Of a stretch of 64,000 nucleotides of DNA, positions 18,716 to 27,524 are shown piece after piece. A model generated the notes under the pieces. That model saw only the letters and a program-made list of their open reading frames with translations, did no database searches and was not told where the DNA came from. The stretch covers positions 3,788,001 to 3,852,000 of the forward strand of contig NZ_CP047242.1 of the NCBI RefSeq assembly GCF_009856605.1, in the 5' to 3' direction. The number at the start of each line of letters is the position of its first letter. Positions within the stretch are counted from its first letter, which is position 1. This DNA is from Trichormus variabilis 0441 (lineage in GTDB: Bacteria; Cyanobacteriota; Cyanobacteriia; Cyanobacteriales; Nostocaceae). Both the position numbers and the translations under genes were made by a program.

Positions 18716-18732
18716 CGCAAAGTTTCCCTACC

Positions 18733-20616
18733 TCAAGAAGTTTTCAGATGATGGCTACGCACTCGTTCAGGGCTACCAGTAGGAATAGAGGCGATTAATT
18801 TTTGGGTGTAGGCTTCCTTCGGTTCGCGGTAAATGCTTTCGGCTGTACCTTGTTCAACTATTTGACCACGATTCATGACTAAAATGCGATCGCTCATAAA
18901 TTTCACCACACTCAAGTCATGGGAAATAAAAATATAAGTTAACTGAAATTCGTCTTGTAATTCTTTTAACAGATTCAATACCTGGGCTTGTACTGACACA
19001 TCCAACGCCGAAACCGACTCATCACAAATGATAAACTTAGGATTCAATGCCAAAGAACGGGCAATACAAACCCGTTGACGCTGACCACCAGAAAATTGAT
19101 GTGGGTAGCGATTCATTGCATCCGCACTCAAACCCACCCGTTCCAAAAGTTCTGCAACTCGTTCGCGCCGTTGTCTTGTTGTCTTACCTACAGAGTGAAT
19201 TAACAACGGTTCCATCACTGCATCCCCAACCTTCATCCGGGGGTCAAGGGAACTGAAAGGATTTTGAAAGACTATTTGCATTTCCCGCCGTAGTTTTTGC
19301 AACGGCTCGCCTTTAAAATGAGTAATATCTTGCCCATCAAAGATAATTTGACCACTTATTGGCTCAATTAACCGCAGCAGAGTTCTACCCAGAGTAGTTT
19401 TACCGCAACCAGATTCCCCGACTAGACCTAATGTTTCCCCTGGTTTCACATCAAAGGAAACATCATTCACCGCCATTTGATAGCGTTTTGTCCCACCAAA
19501 CCAACCTTTTACAGGGAAACCAACTTTCAAGTTCTTGATTTGTAATAAAGGTTGCTTTTCCTCCAGATTTTCTAATCTGGCGGATATTTCCTCAGAGGTA
19601 ATTTCTGGCGGGTGTGCAGGTTCTTTGGCTTGGATAATTAACTGTCCACTTGATGTTTCTTCTACACTCATGTAGTCAGAAACGGTGAGTAATTTATGGG
19701 GACGGCGGTTCAGGGTGGGGCGACAAGCTACCAAGCCTTTAGTATATGGATGTTGGGGATTACTAAAAATTTGCTCGGCTGCACCATATTCGACAACCTT
19801 ACCTTTGTACATCACTGCTACTTGGTCAGCAATTTCCGAAATTAAACCCAAGTCGTGGGTAATGAAAATTAAAGCCATTTCCCGCTTTTGCTGCAACTCG
19901 CGCAACAGTTCAATAATTGTTGCTTGTACAGTCACATCTAAAGCTGTCGTCGGTTCATCTGCAATCAATAGCAAGGGATTACAGGAAATCGCCATTGCAA
20001 TCATCACCCGTTGCAATTGTCCCCCAGATAATTGGTGGGGGTAGCGTTCCAGCATGGTTTCTTTATGCTGCTTCACCAACTGCGCTAACTTGAACTCATC
20101 CAGGGGCGAGTTGGGGTTGGTTTGCGGCCAAGTTTCAATATATTGCTGTTTGATTTGCTCATCACTAGGTAAGAGTTTAACTTCTTGTAGACCTGCGATC
20201 GCAATCTGTTTTGCTTCTGTCTGGCTAACATTCTGATGACGGAGAATTGCTTCCGTCAGTTGAAACCCAATATCATAAACCGGGTTAAGAGAACTCATCG
20301 GTTCTTGGAAAATCATGGCGATGTCGCCACCCCGGTATAGTTGCATTTCCTCAGCAGATAACGCCGATAAATTGATGGGGTTAGCGTTGGCTTGGGGACA
20401 AAACAGAATTTCTCCGCCGCTAACTCTCCCAGGATGTTGCAACAAACCCATCACCGCCAATGATGTGACTGATTTACCACTCCCAGATTCACCCACTATT
20501 CCTAGAGTTTCACCCCGATGCAGCTGAAAAGAAACACCATCAACAGCTTTGACAGCATTGTCATCACCGGAAAATTCAACTTGTAGATTGCGAACCTCTA
20601 GGACAGTTTCTCTCAT
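18733..20616 (-). CDS. Dipeptide/oligopeptide ABC transporter, fused double ATPase
   Basis: A 627-aa protein with two complete nucleotide-binding domains in tandem, equivalent to a DppD-DppF (OppD-OppF) fusion. Domain 1: Walker A GESGSGKS at 42-49, signature LSGGQLQRV, Walker [13 protein letters not shown]. Domain 2 (from about residue 360): Walker A GESGCGKT, signature FSGGQRQRV, Walker [13 protein letters not shown]. Each ends with the peptide-transporter C-terminal motif ([26 protein letters not shown]). It would power import of peptides or related solutes. No permease or binding-protein gene is next to it, so it serves a distant set. D(E)SVSALD replaces the usual DEPVSALD in domain 2. Confidence 0.93.
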   Translation of the reverse strand: MRETVLEVRNLQVEFSGDDNAVKAVDGVSFQLHRGETLGIVGESGSGKSVTSLAVMGLLQHPGRVSGGEILFCPQANANPINLSALSAEEMQLYRGGDIAMIFQEPMSSLNPVYDIGFQLTEAILRHQNVSQTEAKQIAIAGLQEVKLLPSDEQIKQQYIETWPQTNPNSPLDEFKLAQLVKQHKETMLERYPHQLSGGQLQRVMIAMAISCNPLLLIADEPTTALDVTVQATIIELLRELQQKREMALIFITHDLGLISEIADQVAVMYKGKVVEYGAAEQIFSNPQHPYTKGLVACRPTLNRRPHKLLTVSDYMSVEETSSGQLIIQAKEPAHPPEITSEEISARLENLEEKQPLLQIKNLKVGFPVKGWFGGTKRYQMAVNDVSFDVKPGETLGLVGESGCGKTTLGRTLLRLIEPISGQIIFDGQDITHFKGEPLQKLRREMQIVFQNPFSSLDPRMKVGDAVMEPLLIHSVGKTTRQRRERVAELLERVGLSADAMNRYPHQFSGGQRQRVCIARSLALNPKFIICDESVSALDVSVQAQVLNLLKELQDEFQLTYIFISHDLSVVKFMSDRILVMNRGQIVEQGTAESIYREPKEAYTQKLIASIPTGSPERVRSHHLKTS

Positions 20617-20729
20617 AGGAGCCAGTAATATTGAGTAAAAATTATTTGGATTCTAGCAGCAGTTGGGAAAATTCGGGACTGGGGATGGGGGACAAATCAA
20701 TTCAAAATTCGTCTTGAAAAGTTTCCTAC

Positions 20730-20744
20730 GGCGGGAAACCCGCC
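20730..20744. repeat. Short perfect hairpin between ABC and ssb genes
   Basis: GGCGGG-AAA-CCCGCC, flanked by shorter complementary bases. It lies downstream of ssb on the minus strand, but no T-run follows, so a terminator role is uncertain. Confidence 0.5.
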
Positions 20745-20789
20745 TACAGAACTTTCCGCAAAATTCAAAATTCAAAATAAATCTTTGAA

Positions 20790-20826
20790 ACCCTCACCCC
20801 CTCACCCCCTCACACCCCTACACCCA
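20790..20826. repeat. C-rich tandem octamer repeat
   Basis: Repeated ACCCCCTC / ACACCCCT units directly after the ssb stop codon. Related to the CTACACCC repeats elsewhere in the window. Confidence 0.7.
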
Positions 20827-20830
20827 TTAC

Positions 20831-21373
20831 CTAAAACGGAATATCGTCTGGGTCTGGTTCCTCTACTGGTGGGTAGGTAGTTTTGGGCGCGGGTTCATAG
20901 TTGTTTACTTGGGGTGCAACACTAACTTTACTGGCGGCTGGAGTTGGTGCTGGACGTGGTGATTCGTAGCTAGAAACATCTTGTTGGGTAGTAATAGTCG
21001 GGGATGATGGACGAGAGGGGGTTTCGGTGACGACTGGTGTTCTGGCTACTGTTGGTGATGAGGTGAAGTTACCACTAATTGATTGAATCTGTTGTACTGT
21101 TAATTCAGCCCGTTTTTCTTTAAATCCTTCTGGACGCTCGATGGTATTCATCCCTAAACGTCCAGCAATGATGACGCGATCGCCTTGATGATAGTTTTGC
21201 TGGATTTCTGTAGCTAAATTTCCCCAGCCAACAACTTTTAAAGTCGCTGGTGGGTCATCTGGTTTTTGGGAATTGGGAAATTGCACCAACATTTCTGTGA
21301 CTGCTAAATTATCAGATGTATAGCGCAGTTGCGGTTCTTGAACGATTTCCGCTAATAAAACACAGCTGTTCAT
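20831..21373 (-). CDS. ssb: Single-stranded DNA-binding protein
   Basis: A 180-aa SSB. An N-terminal OB fold (MNSCVLLAEIVQEPQLRYTSDNLAVTEMLVQF ... LKVVGWGNLATEI ... GDRVIIAGRLGMNTIERPEGFKEKRAELTV) is followed by a long Pro/Thr-rich disordered linker. It ends in the acidic DPDDIPF tail that recruits repair and replication proteins. It protects single-stranded DNA. AGGAGG five bases before ATG 21373 fixes the start; a frame extension to 21502 is unsupported. By memory of gene order and by its longer linker it resembles the third SSB of Anabaena PCC 7120 (All4779) rather than the main one; this is inference. Confidence 0.92.
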   Translation of the reverse strand: MNSCVLLAEIVQEPQLRYTSDNLAVTEMLVQFPNSQKPDDPPATLKVVGWGNLATEIQQNYHQGDRVIIAGRLGMNTIERPEGFKEKRAELTVQQIQSISGNFTSSPTVARTPVVTETPSRPSSPTITTQQDVSSYESPRPAPTPAASKVSVAPQVNNYEPAPKTTYPPVEEPDPDDIPF

Positions 21374-22308
21374 TAAATCCTCCTGACTGTATGAGAAATA
21401 GAAATTAGGGAAGAAATATTTCTGTTTTTGATTGTGAGATTTTCCCTTGATTAAATTTCTTCCCACTAGTGAAAAATTAGAGATTTTTGAATGTAGTGCC
21501 AAGCAATACTTAATATTTAATAGTTGGCTGCTTCTAAAATTAGTAATCTCTAATAAAAAACTCTCTAATAAGAGTCTGTTTTAGCATAAAAGCCAAGCGA
21601 CAGTTTTGAACAGCATTTTTTAGATGCTGTTTGCCACTCCCGCCTGACTAAAAGAGCATTGATTTCTGCATGAGTAGTATAATTGTACCACTTGTTGACA
21701 GAGAAAATACTTGATTTGGATCGGAGTTAGCGAGAAAAATTTCGTTGCAGTAGAGGTTGAGGGTACGAGGGAAAGATCACTAAGACTCATGTGAAACCCT
21801 TGCCAATACTTGGTGTATGGGTATATGGGTGTGAGGATAAAAAGATAATGTTGGGGAATTATTTCTTCACATTTTTGCCAACTTGATGTTACACAAAAAT
21901 ACTGGTTGCTTCTAGAGCGATAAGACGATTAAATTTTGTTGAGACAATAAAAAGTATCCCAGACCCACCTCAACAAACAGTAGAGGAGGTACACGCATCT
22001 TTTTATTATAAGCAACGTGCAGACATTGAATCAACCATATAGGCGATCGCATTTTATGGGAAGTGACATACTCCAAACACGCCTTTTCCGGTGAGTGTGG
22101 GCTTCTCAGTGAGACCTAATTCATTTACCCGAAAGATGCTGCAACTGTCTTAACTGCCTTTTAATCTTTGCAATTATTCATACAACTATCTTCTTAAATG
22201 TCTTATCTGTCGTTGTTTTTTGCGATCGGCAATAAGATAATGTGACTGCTCTCAAGATGGACTACCTTTACATAAACCGACTTAATTTAAGAAGATAGGG
22301 GAATTGTT
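21374..22308. other. Intergenic region with possible IS-end remnant
   Basis: About 930 bases without a supported gene. It holds the ssb leader, a stretch with GAGGAGGTACACGC (about 21984), and a hairpin-prone segment at 22060-22125 that resembles IS200/IS605-type ends. The carotenoid oxygenase promoter should lie in the right part. Confidence 0.5.
22060..22125. mobile_element. Possible IS200/IS605-type end remnant
   Basis: GTGACATACTCC, then CACGCCTTTTCCGGTGAGTGTGGGCTTCTC. This recalls the hairpin ends/omegaRNA region of cyanobacterial IS605-family elements, which typically read GTGACATACTCCCACAC...GTGTGGGCTTC. The pairing is imperfect and there is no tnpA/tnpB frame nearby. The identity is from memory. 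Confidence 0.35.
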
Positions 22309-24606
22309 ATGCTTTTTAAAGTAAATGGACGAATTTACGAAGAAGAAAGCGGAGTAGGTATTGCTAATTTAGTTGTCGAAGCCTTTGATAAAGATATCCT
22401 CAAAAATGATAAACTTGGTCAAACAAAAACTGATCAAGATGGCAAGTTTGCGATTAATTATTCAGAAGCAAATTTCAAAAGCGCATTAGAAAAGTTTGAA
22501 GGTAATCCCGATTTATATATCGTTGTTAAAACTCCAGACCTTGCCAATATTTTGTATAGTAGTGAGAAGAATATCCGCCCTGATGCTAGTACAAACGAGC
22601 ATTTCGACGTACCTATTCCGAAAACAACTTTAATAGCTTATCAAGAACGATCAACTCAAGAAAATAAACAACTATTAAAAATTCTGCTGGGGATGGCTTG
22701 GCTAGATGGGGAACTCGAACCTGGAGAAAAAGAATATTTATCCAAAGTCGCAGCCCAAAAAAGATTAACTGAAGATGCAGAGATTAAAAGTTTATTATCT
22801 GATAGTAAGCCAATACAGCCCCAGCAGTGTTTTGATTGGTTACAAGCTTATTTAGGCAAAAATCCTAGCCCTTACAAATTTGAGGCTTTAGATGAAGTTT
22901 TAGAAAGCTTATTCACCAGTGGCGCAGAAATAGACGAACGAGAAAAAGAAATGTTAGCGGCTTTTGCTGACAAAAATACTCGTCAAACGGTTCTCCAGGA
23001 AAGACTAGGCAGCATTTTCCTCGATCCAGATTTCTTAGCTAAAGTCACTCCTGACACCCCAGATTCCCCTCAAACTGCCCGTAAAAACCTCAAAAAAGGC
23101 TTTGCTTATGCTCGTGTTCCCCAAGCAGTTTTAAGTAAACTCACATCTGCACAGTCTGATCCGCAAGTCAAGGAAGAATTAGCCCATCGCTTTTTAACTC
23201 TCAACTATGCTCCAGTCCGCAAAGAAATTACGGCTGATAACCTAGAAGTGATCGGCAAACTACCACAAGAGTTGTCAGGGACGTTTCTCCGGATTGGGCC
23301 GAACCCCCGCTTCGCTCCTTTGGGTCTTTATCATTGGTTTGATGGAGACGGTATGATTCACGGGGTACAAATTAAAAATGGTAAGGCCAGCTATCGTAAT
23401 CGTTACGTTCGTACTGAAGGATGGAAGATTGAAGAAAAAGAAGGTCAAGCTATCTGGCCAGGATTGCTGAATCTACCCCGCTTCGATGAACCCCACGGCA
23501 TTATGATGAAAAATGTAGCCAATACCGCTTTAGTTTGGCATCACGGACGGTTACTCGCTCTTTGGGAAGGAGGCGAACCTTATGAAATTAGCCTTCCCAA
23601 TTTAGACACTGTCGGTTCTTATACCTTTAATGAGCAGTTAACCTTCCCCTTTTGCGCCCACCCCAAAGTCGATGCTAGAACCGGGGAAATGATGTTCTTT
23701 GGTTATCAACCCCTAACCAAGCCCTACGTTCAATATGGTATCGTCTCACCAGAAGGAAAAATTGTCAAAACCATACCAATTGACATTCCTTCTCCAATTA
23801 GTATGCACGACTTTGCTATTACGGAAAAATATACTATTTTCCTCGATATGCCTCTAGCCCTCAAACCGATGCGAGTTATGCAGGGCAAAGTTCCCCTCGT
23901 GTTTGAACGTAATAAACCGAGTCGTTTTGGTATTATTCCTCGGCATGGGGGAGAAATACGCTGGTTTACCGTGCCGAGCTGTATGGTCTACCATGTAGTC
24001 AACGCCTATGAAGAAGGTAACGAGGTAATTTTAGTTGCCTATCGCATGGATTGGACACAACTATTTATCCCTGACAGAGAAAACGCCCTCGATTTTGTCA
24101 ACACCGACACCTCGTCAGAAAAACTTGCCCCAGAAATGACGAAATTGTATCGTTGGCGGTTTAATCTTTCTACTGGTCAAGTCAAGGAGGAAATACTTGA
24201 CAAAGACGAAATTTGTGAGTTCCCCCGCATCAACGATCGCTTAATTGGATGCAAGATGCGTTATGTGTACTCCGGAATCGGGGCTATGTATATGGAACGC
24301 CCGCTATTTGATGGAGTCAAGAAGTATGACTTAGAATCCGGAACAGCGCAATCTGTTTATTTTGGTCGTGGACGCTTTGGTGGTGAATGTGTCTTTGCAC
24401 CTCGTCCTGGTGGCAAAACTGAAGATGATGGATGGGTATTGACTTATATTTATGATGCCGTTAACAAGCGATCGGAATTTATTGTGTTAGATGCCCAGAA
24501 TATCACTGCTGAACCTGTCGCCCGTGTTATTCTTCCTCAAAGAGTTCCCTTTGGCTTCCATTGTGAGTGGGTTTCTAGCGAGAAAATGGCAACCGCGAAC
24601 AGATAG
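22309..24606 (+). CDS. Carotenoid cleavage oxygenase with N-terminal transthyretin-like and TerB-like extension
   Basis: A 765-aa protein. Residues about 300-765 are an RPE65/carotenoid oxygenase beta-propeller. The four iron-binding His are visible: His451 (FCAHPKVD), His500 (SMHDFAI), His562 (VYHVVNAYEEG) and His751 (GFHCEW). The segment GTFLRIGPNPRF is the usual propeller start. Residues 1-115 look like a small beta sandwich (GRIYEEESGVGIANLVVEAFDKD, QTKTDQDGKFAINY), carboxypeptidase-regulatory/transthyretin-like. Residues about 120-245 resemble a helical TerB-type domain (LLKILLGMAWLDGELEPGEKEYLSKVAA). Usual bacterial enzymes are about 450-500 aa, so the extension is notable. It likely cleaves a carotenoid or apocarotenoid double bond with O2. 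Convergent with crtW. Confidence 0.88.
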   Translation: MLFKVNGRIYEEESGVGIANLVVEAFDKDILKNDKLGQTKTDQDGKFAINYSEANFKSALEKFEGNPDLYIVVKTPDLANILYSSEKNIRPDASTNEHFDVPIPKTTLIAYQERSTQENKQLLKILLGMAWLDGELEPGEKEYLSKVAAQKRLTEDAEIKSLLSDSKPIQPQQCFDWLQAYLGKNPSPYKFEALDEVLESLFTSGAEIDEREKEMLAAFADKNTRQTVLQERLGSIFLDPDFLAKVTPDTPDSPQTARKNLKKGFAYARVPQAVLSKLTSAQSDPQVKEELAHRFLTLNYAPVRKEITADNLEVIGKLPQELSGTFLRIGPNPRFAPLGLYHWFDGDGMIHGVQIKNGKASYRNRYVRTEGWKIEEKEGQAIWPGLLNLPRFDEPHGIMMKNVANTALVWHHGRLLALWEGGEPYEISLPNLDTVGSYTFNEQLTFPFCAHPKVDARTGEMMFFGYQPLTKPYVQYGIVSPEGKIVKTIPIDIPSPISMHDFAITEKYTIFLDMPLALKPMRVMQGKVPLVFERNKPSRFGIIPRHGGEIRWFTVPSCMVYHVVNAYEEGNEVILVAYRMDWTQLFIPDRENALDFVNTDTSSEKLAPEMTKLYRWRFNLSTGQVKEEILDKDEICEFPRINDRLIGCKMRYVYSGIGAMYMERPLFDGVKKYDLESGTAQSVYFGRGRFGGECVFAPRPGGKTEDDGWVLTYIYDAVNKRSEFIVLDAQNITAEPVARVILPQRVPFGFHCEWVSSEKMATANR

Positions 24607-24648
24607 TTAAGGGTATTTATCTGAGGTTAGGGACTTCCAGATAAAAAA

Positions 24649-24689
24649 GGGCATTGCCCACCATATCCGGGTTTTGGTGGGCAATGCCC
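24649..24689. terminator. Perfect 14-bp hairpin, bidirectional terminator or repeat
   Basis: GGGCATTGCCCACC and its exact complement GGTGGGCAATGCCC with a 13-base loop, between two convergent genes. A run of A precedes it, giving T-rich flanks to leftward transcripts (crtW direction). A half copy of the motif occurs at about 43594-43615. Confidence 0.6.
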
Positions 24690-24729
24690 ACCCTACATAT
24701 ACTTACTGTTGTTCTCTATAAAACCATCT

Positions 24730-24762
24730 ATATCCCCGACTTTTGCAAAAAGTCGGGGATAT
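24730..24762. terminator. Perfect 15-bp hairpin between convergent genes
   Basis: ATATCCCCGACTTTT-GCA-AAAAGTCGGGGATAT. The stem is exact with a 3-base loop and an A/T block next to the loop. It can fold in both transcripts; with the hairpin at 24649 it probably separates the oxygenase and crtW transcription units. Confidence 0.6.
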
Positions 24763-24796
24763 GAAACTCTAGATATTCATAAATTTAATAGAAGTC

Positions 24797-25561
24797 TTAA
24801 TTATTATTATAAACATCTGGTAATCTCCACCAAGGGATCTGAGGATATTCATGATGTTCTTTGTGATAACCAAAGTGATAACAAGTGATAAATGACCAAA
24901 AAACAGGCAATGGAGTACTTTGTGTGCAATGCAGATTTGTATATCCGCCTTCCCGCCTTTTATGTGGTAGAAATGTCCCAAAATAAAATAATTGTATGGA
25001 ACTTAAAATAGAGGGTGTAACCCAAAACAAAATAAGATTCATGTAGGATATATGCAAGACATGATGTGAAAGATGAAAAGTTAATGTTAAGCCGACAATT
25101 TGTCGCCAATCCCAGTACGACATCATAAATTTAAAATACCAAATAAAGACATTTTGGTTTTGATTATGGTCGAAATCTGGATCAGTTTCAGTTCCAGGAT
25201 ATTGGTGATGCAAACTATGTTTTTCTACTAAGTTCTTATAGGAAAATAGCGCATAAAGTATTACAGATATCTTGCCTATCCAATCATTGACTTGAGGATT
25301 TTTGGCAACAACAAGACAGTGCATGGCATCATGAGCAGTAATAAATAATCCTGTATATAAGAATGTTTGCCAAATTATAGCTAATACTATCAATGGAAGC
25401 TGGATTTTAGCGGTATCCAATGACAGTAATAGTGTTAAATTGCTGCCCCACAAAGTTATAATAAAAAAAGCGATAAGAATTCCTTTATTAGTCATATTTT
25501 CAGTTTTCACATCAGCAATTACCTTTGTTAATTGCAAAGATATGGAATTACATTCAGTCAT
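24797..25561 (-). CDS. crtW: Beta-carotene ketolase
   Basis: A 254-aa integral-membrane di-iron oxygenase. The His boxes are HDAMH (77-81), HSLHH (115-119, within HSLHHQYPGTETDPD) and HKEHHEYP (H233, H236, H237). The motif FGTFLPHKRREGG is typical of CrtW. It adds keto groups at C4/C4' of beta-ionone rings, giving echinenone and canthaxanthin in the membrane. GGAG seven bases before the ATG supports the start. The first His box is followed by Cys82, where I recall most CrtW having Gly; the effect is unknown. The gene is convergent with the cleavage oxygenase, and an HCP gene lies about 4 kb to the right. Confidence 0.9.
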   Translation of the reverse strand: MTECNSISLQLTKVIADVKTENMTNKGILIAFFIITLWGSNLTLLLSLDTAKIQLPLIVLAIIWQTFLYTGLFITAHDAMHCLVVAKNPQVNDWIGKISVILYALFSYKNLVEKHSLHHQYPGTETDPDFDHNQNQNVFIWYFKFMMSYWDWRQIVGLTLTFHLSHHVLHISYMNLILFWVTPSILSSIQLFYFGTFLPHKRREGGYTNLHCTQSTPLPVFWSFITCYHFGYHKEHHEYPQIPWWRLPDVYNNN

Positions 25562-26094
25562 TGGTTTACTCCGTCATTGTAATTGGCGACGATTTTTATA
25601 GGTGGAATAATTGATTTTCGAGATTAAGTTATTAGGATACACAATAAAGAAAGATATATGGTAATATTTTCCTTTTTATTTAACTATTGAATTAGCAGCA
25701 AAGAAGTTTTTTTTATGTTTCGGAATTAGTACAATTTGTAAACCAAATAGTCTATAGTAAATCTTTTTAAATCTACTTATTGTATAAAGTGGAATTATTT
25801 ACTTATATTTAATGAAAAAAATCATTGGGGGATATATTCTGGTATTAGTTAAAGAAAATTTACCCAACACAATATCATTATTGCTTGAGATTTTAAGATG
25901 CGATTAATCGTATCAAATAAAAGTATTTATTTTTGATTTTTAAACTCGGTCAGCCCCTAAATTTCCACTATAATATACAGCAATATACAGCCAAGAGAAT
26001 TGGAAGATTTCTGGCTTAAACTCCAACCCATAAATCCTGCGGTGTCAGAGAAAATAGTTTAGTTTGCTTGTGCTTTTTTCCCCAAAGGGAACCT
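25562..26094. other. Intergenic region, no gene seen
   Basis: 533 bases, very AT-rich, between the crtW start and the 3' end of the flavin monooxygenase gene. It must contain the crtW promoter. No clear -35/-10 pair, tRNA or repeat was identified. Confidence 0.4.
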
Positions 26095-27324
26095 TCATTT
26101 CACATGAACAGGAAAAACGCCCAAGGCAATTAATCTGGCTGGTAGATCGCGCAATATTGGCAAGCGCAACAGTACCGGGGGCTGAAAAGTCAGATTGTCG
26201 GCTAGTACAGGAGCAAATACTCGCTTTTGAATGAAGGTTTGAAATGCTTGAATGATACGTGTAGGCAATTCCCGCCGATCTTGGACTTTGGCTAAATCCC
26301 TAAGTTTTACATGGTGATTTTGCAGTGGTTTTGTTAGGACATTAGCAGCTACCACCGCATCTTGAATCGCATAATTAATACCCACCCCACCAACAGGCGA
26401 CATGATATGAGCTGCATCACCAATCAATAGCAACCCTGGACGATACCAGCGCTGCACAAGGTTTGATTCGACAGAAAGAAACGCTACCTGTGACCAGTCG
26501 TGTAAATTGTGGATACGATTTGCTAATTCTGGGACAACTTCCACAACAGATTTTTTCAGCGCTTCTAAACCTTGAGACCGTAACTGATGATAGCCTCCCT
26601 TGGGAATCACATAAGCCATTTGCCATTCATTACCACGGTCAAGCATAGCGATGATATGACCAGGGGCAAAACGCCCCATTCCTCCCTCACCATCTTCTGG
26701 TTGACGCGGTAGGCGGAACCAAAGAATATCCATTGGCGGTGAGGTTTCAGTTGCGGCAAAATCACCCAATTGTCGTAACCGTGAGTGACGACCATCTGCA
26801 CCTACGGTCAGTGTTGCTTTAATTTCGTGCCAACCACCACCGCCTCGATAACGTACACCTTGAATTACTCCGTTTTCCTCAACTAATTCCTGCACATTCG
26901 CACCCATGACTAACTGAAAGCTTGGATATTTTTGCGCTTCTTGGGTAATAAACTCTAGAAATTTCACCTGAGGCAACATTGTAATGTAGGGATAGCGGGT
27001 TTTTAGGCGACTAAAATCAGCCAAAGTGAAGGTATTTTGTGGTGTTTTTACCCGAATTTGCCGCATTTTGGTATGGGGTAATTGTAGCAAGCGATCGCTT
27101 AATTCCAATTCCTCCATAATTTCCATCACCGATGGGTGAATTGTATCTCCACGAAAATCCCGATCAAAGTCTTTATGGGCTTCCAGCAATATGACAGAAA
27201 CACCTTGACGCGCCAATAATAAAGCTAAGACAGCACCAGCCGGACCACCCCCAACAATGCAACAATCTGTATTTTTTACGTCTACAATTTCATGGGCAGG
27301 ATTAGTCAGTAAATCGGTAGTCAT
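26095..27324 (-). CDS. FAD-dependent monooxygenase (UbiH/PHBH type)
   Basis: A 409-aa flavoprotein. The N-terminal FAD motif is CCIVGGGPAGAVLALLLARQG (GxGxxG from residue 25), followed by LLEAHKDFDRDFRGDTIHPS. The second FAD motif is LLIGDAAHIMSPVGGVGINYAIQDA. This is the class A aromatic hydroxylase fold used in quinone, tetracycline and other aromatic oxidations; the substrate is unknown. GGAGG with a 7-base spacer fixes ATG 27324. It is divergent from the ABC ATPase gene. By remembered gene order it matches All4780 of PCC 7120. Confidence 0.85.
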   Translation of the reverse strand: MTTDLLTNPAHEIVDVKNTDCCIVGGGPAGAVLALLLARQGVSVILLEAHKDFDRDFRGDTIHPSVMEIMEELELSDRLLQLPHTKMRQIRVKTPQNTFTLADFSRLKTRYPYITMLPQVKFLEFITQEAQKYPSFQLVMGANVQELVEENGVIQGVRYRGGGGWHEIKATLTVGADGRHSRLRQLGDFAATETSPPMDILWFRLPRQPEDGEGGMGRFAPGHIIAMLDRGNEWQMAYVIPKGGYHQLRSQGLEALKKSVVEVVPELANRIHNLHDWSQVAFLSVESNLVQRWYRPGLLLIGDAAHIMSPVGGVGINYAIQDAVVAANVLTKPLQNHHVKLRDLAKVQDRRELPTRIIQAFQTFIQKRVFAPVLADNLTFQPPVLLRLPILRDLPARLIALGVFPVHVK

Positions 27325-27486
27325 CACAACACCTCCAGACAGCCCTAAAATCAAGGTTAGTGTGCTTTGGGTGGTGGGAGTACTTTTTTTAATTTTTCGT
27401 AGCGATAGAGAATGTGTATCATGGACGCTAAAATGTCCATTTAGTGATTAGTCCATAGTCAATAGTTCCAAGTTCAGAGCTTTCTT

Positions 27487-27524
27487 GACTAATGACCAAT
27501 GACTAATGACCAATGACTAGTGAC
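27487..27524. repeat. GACTAATGACCAAT tandem repeat overlapping a start codon
   Basis: Head-to-tail copies of GACTAATGACCAAT ending GACTAGTGAC. The ATG at 27513 that starts the ABC ATPase gene lies inside the last copy. Similar repeats sit at 39303-39341 and 61979-62018. Confidence 0.85.
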
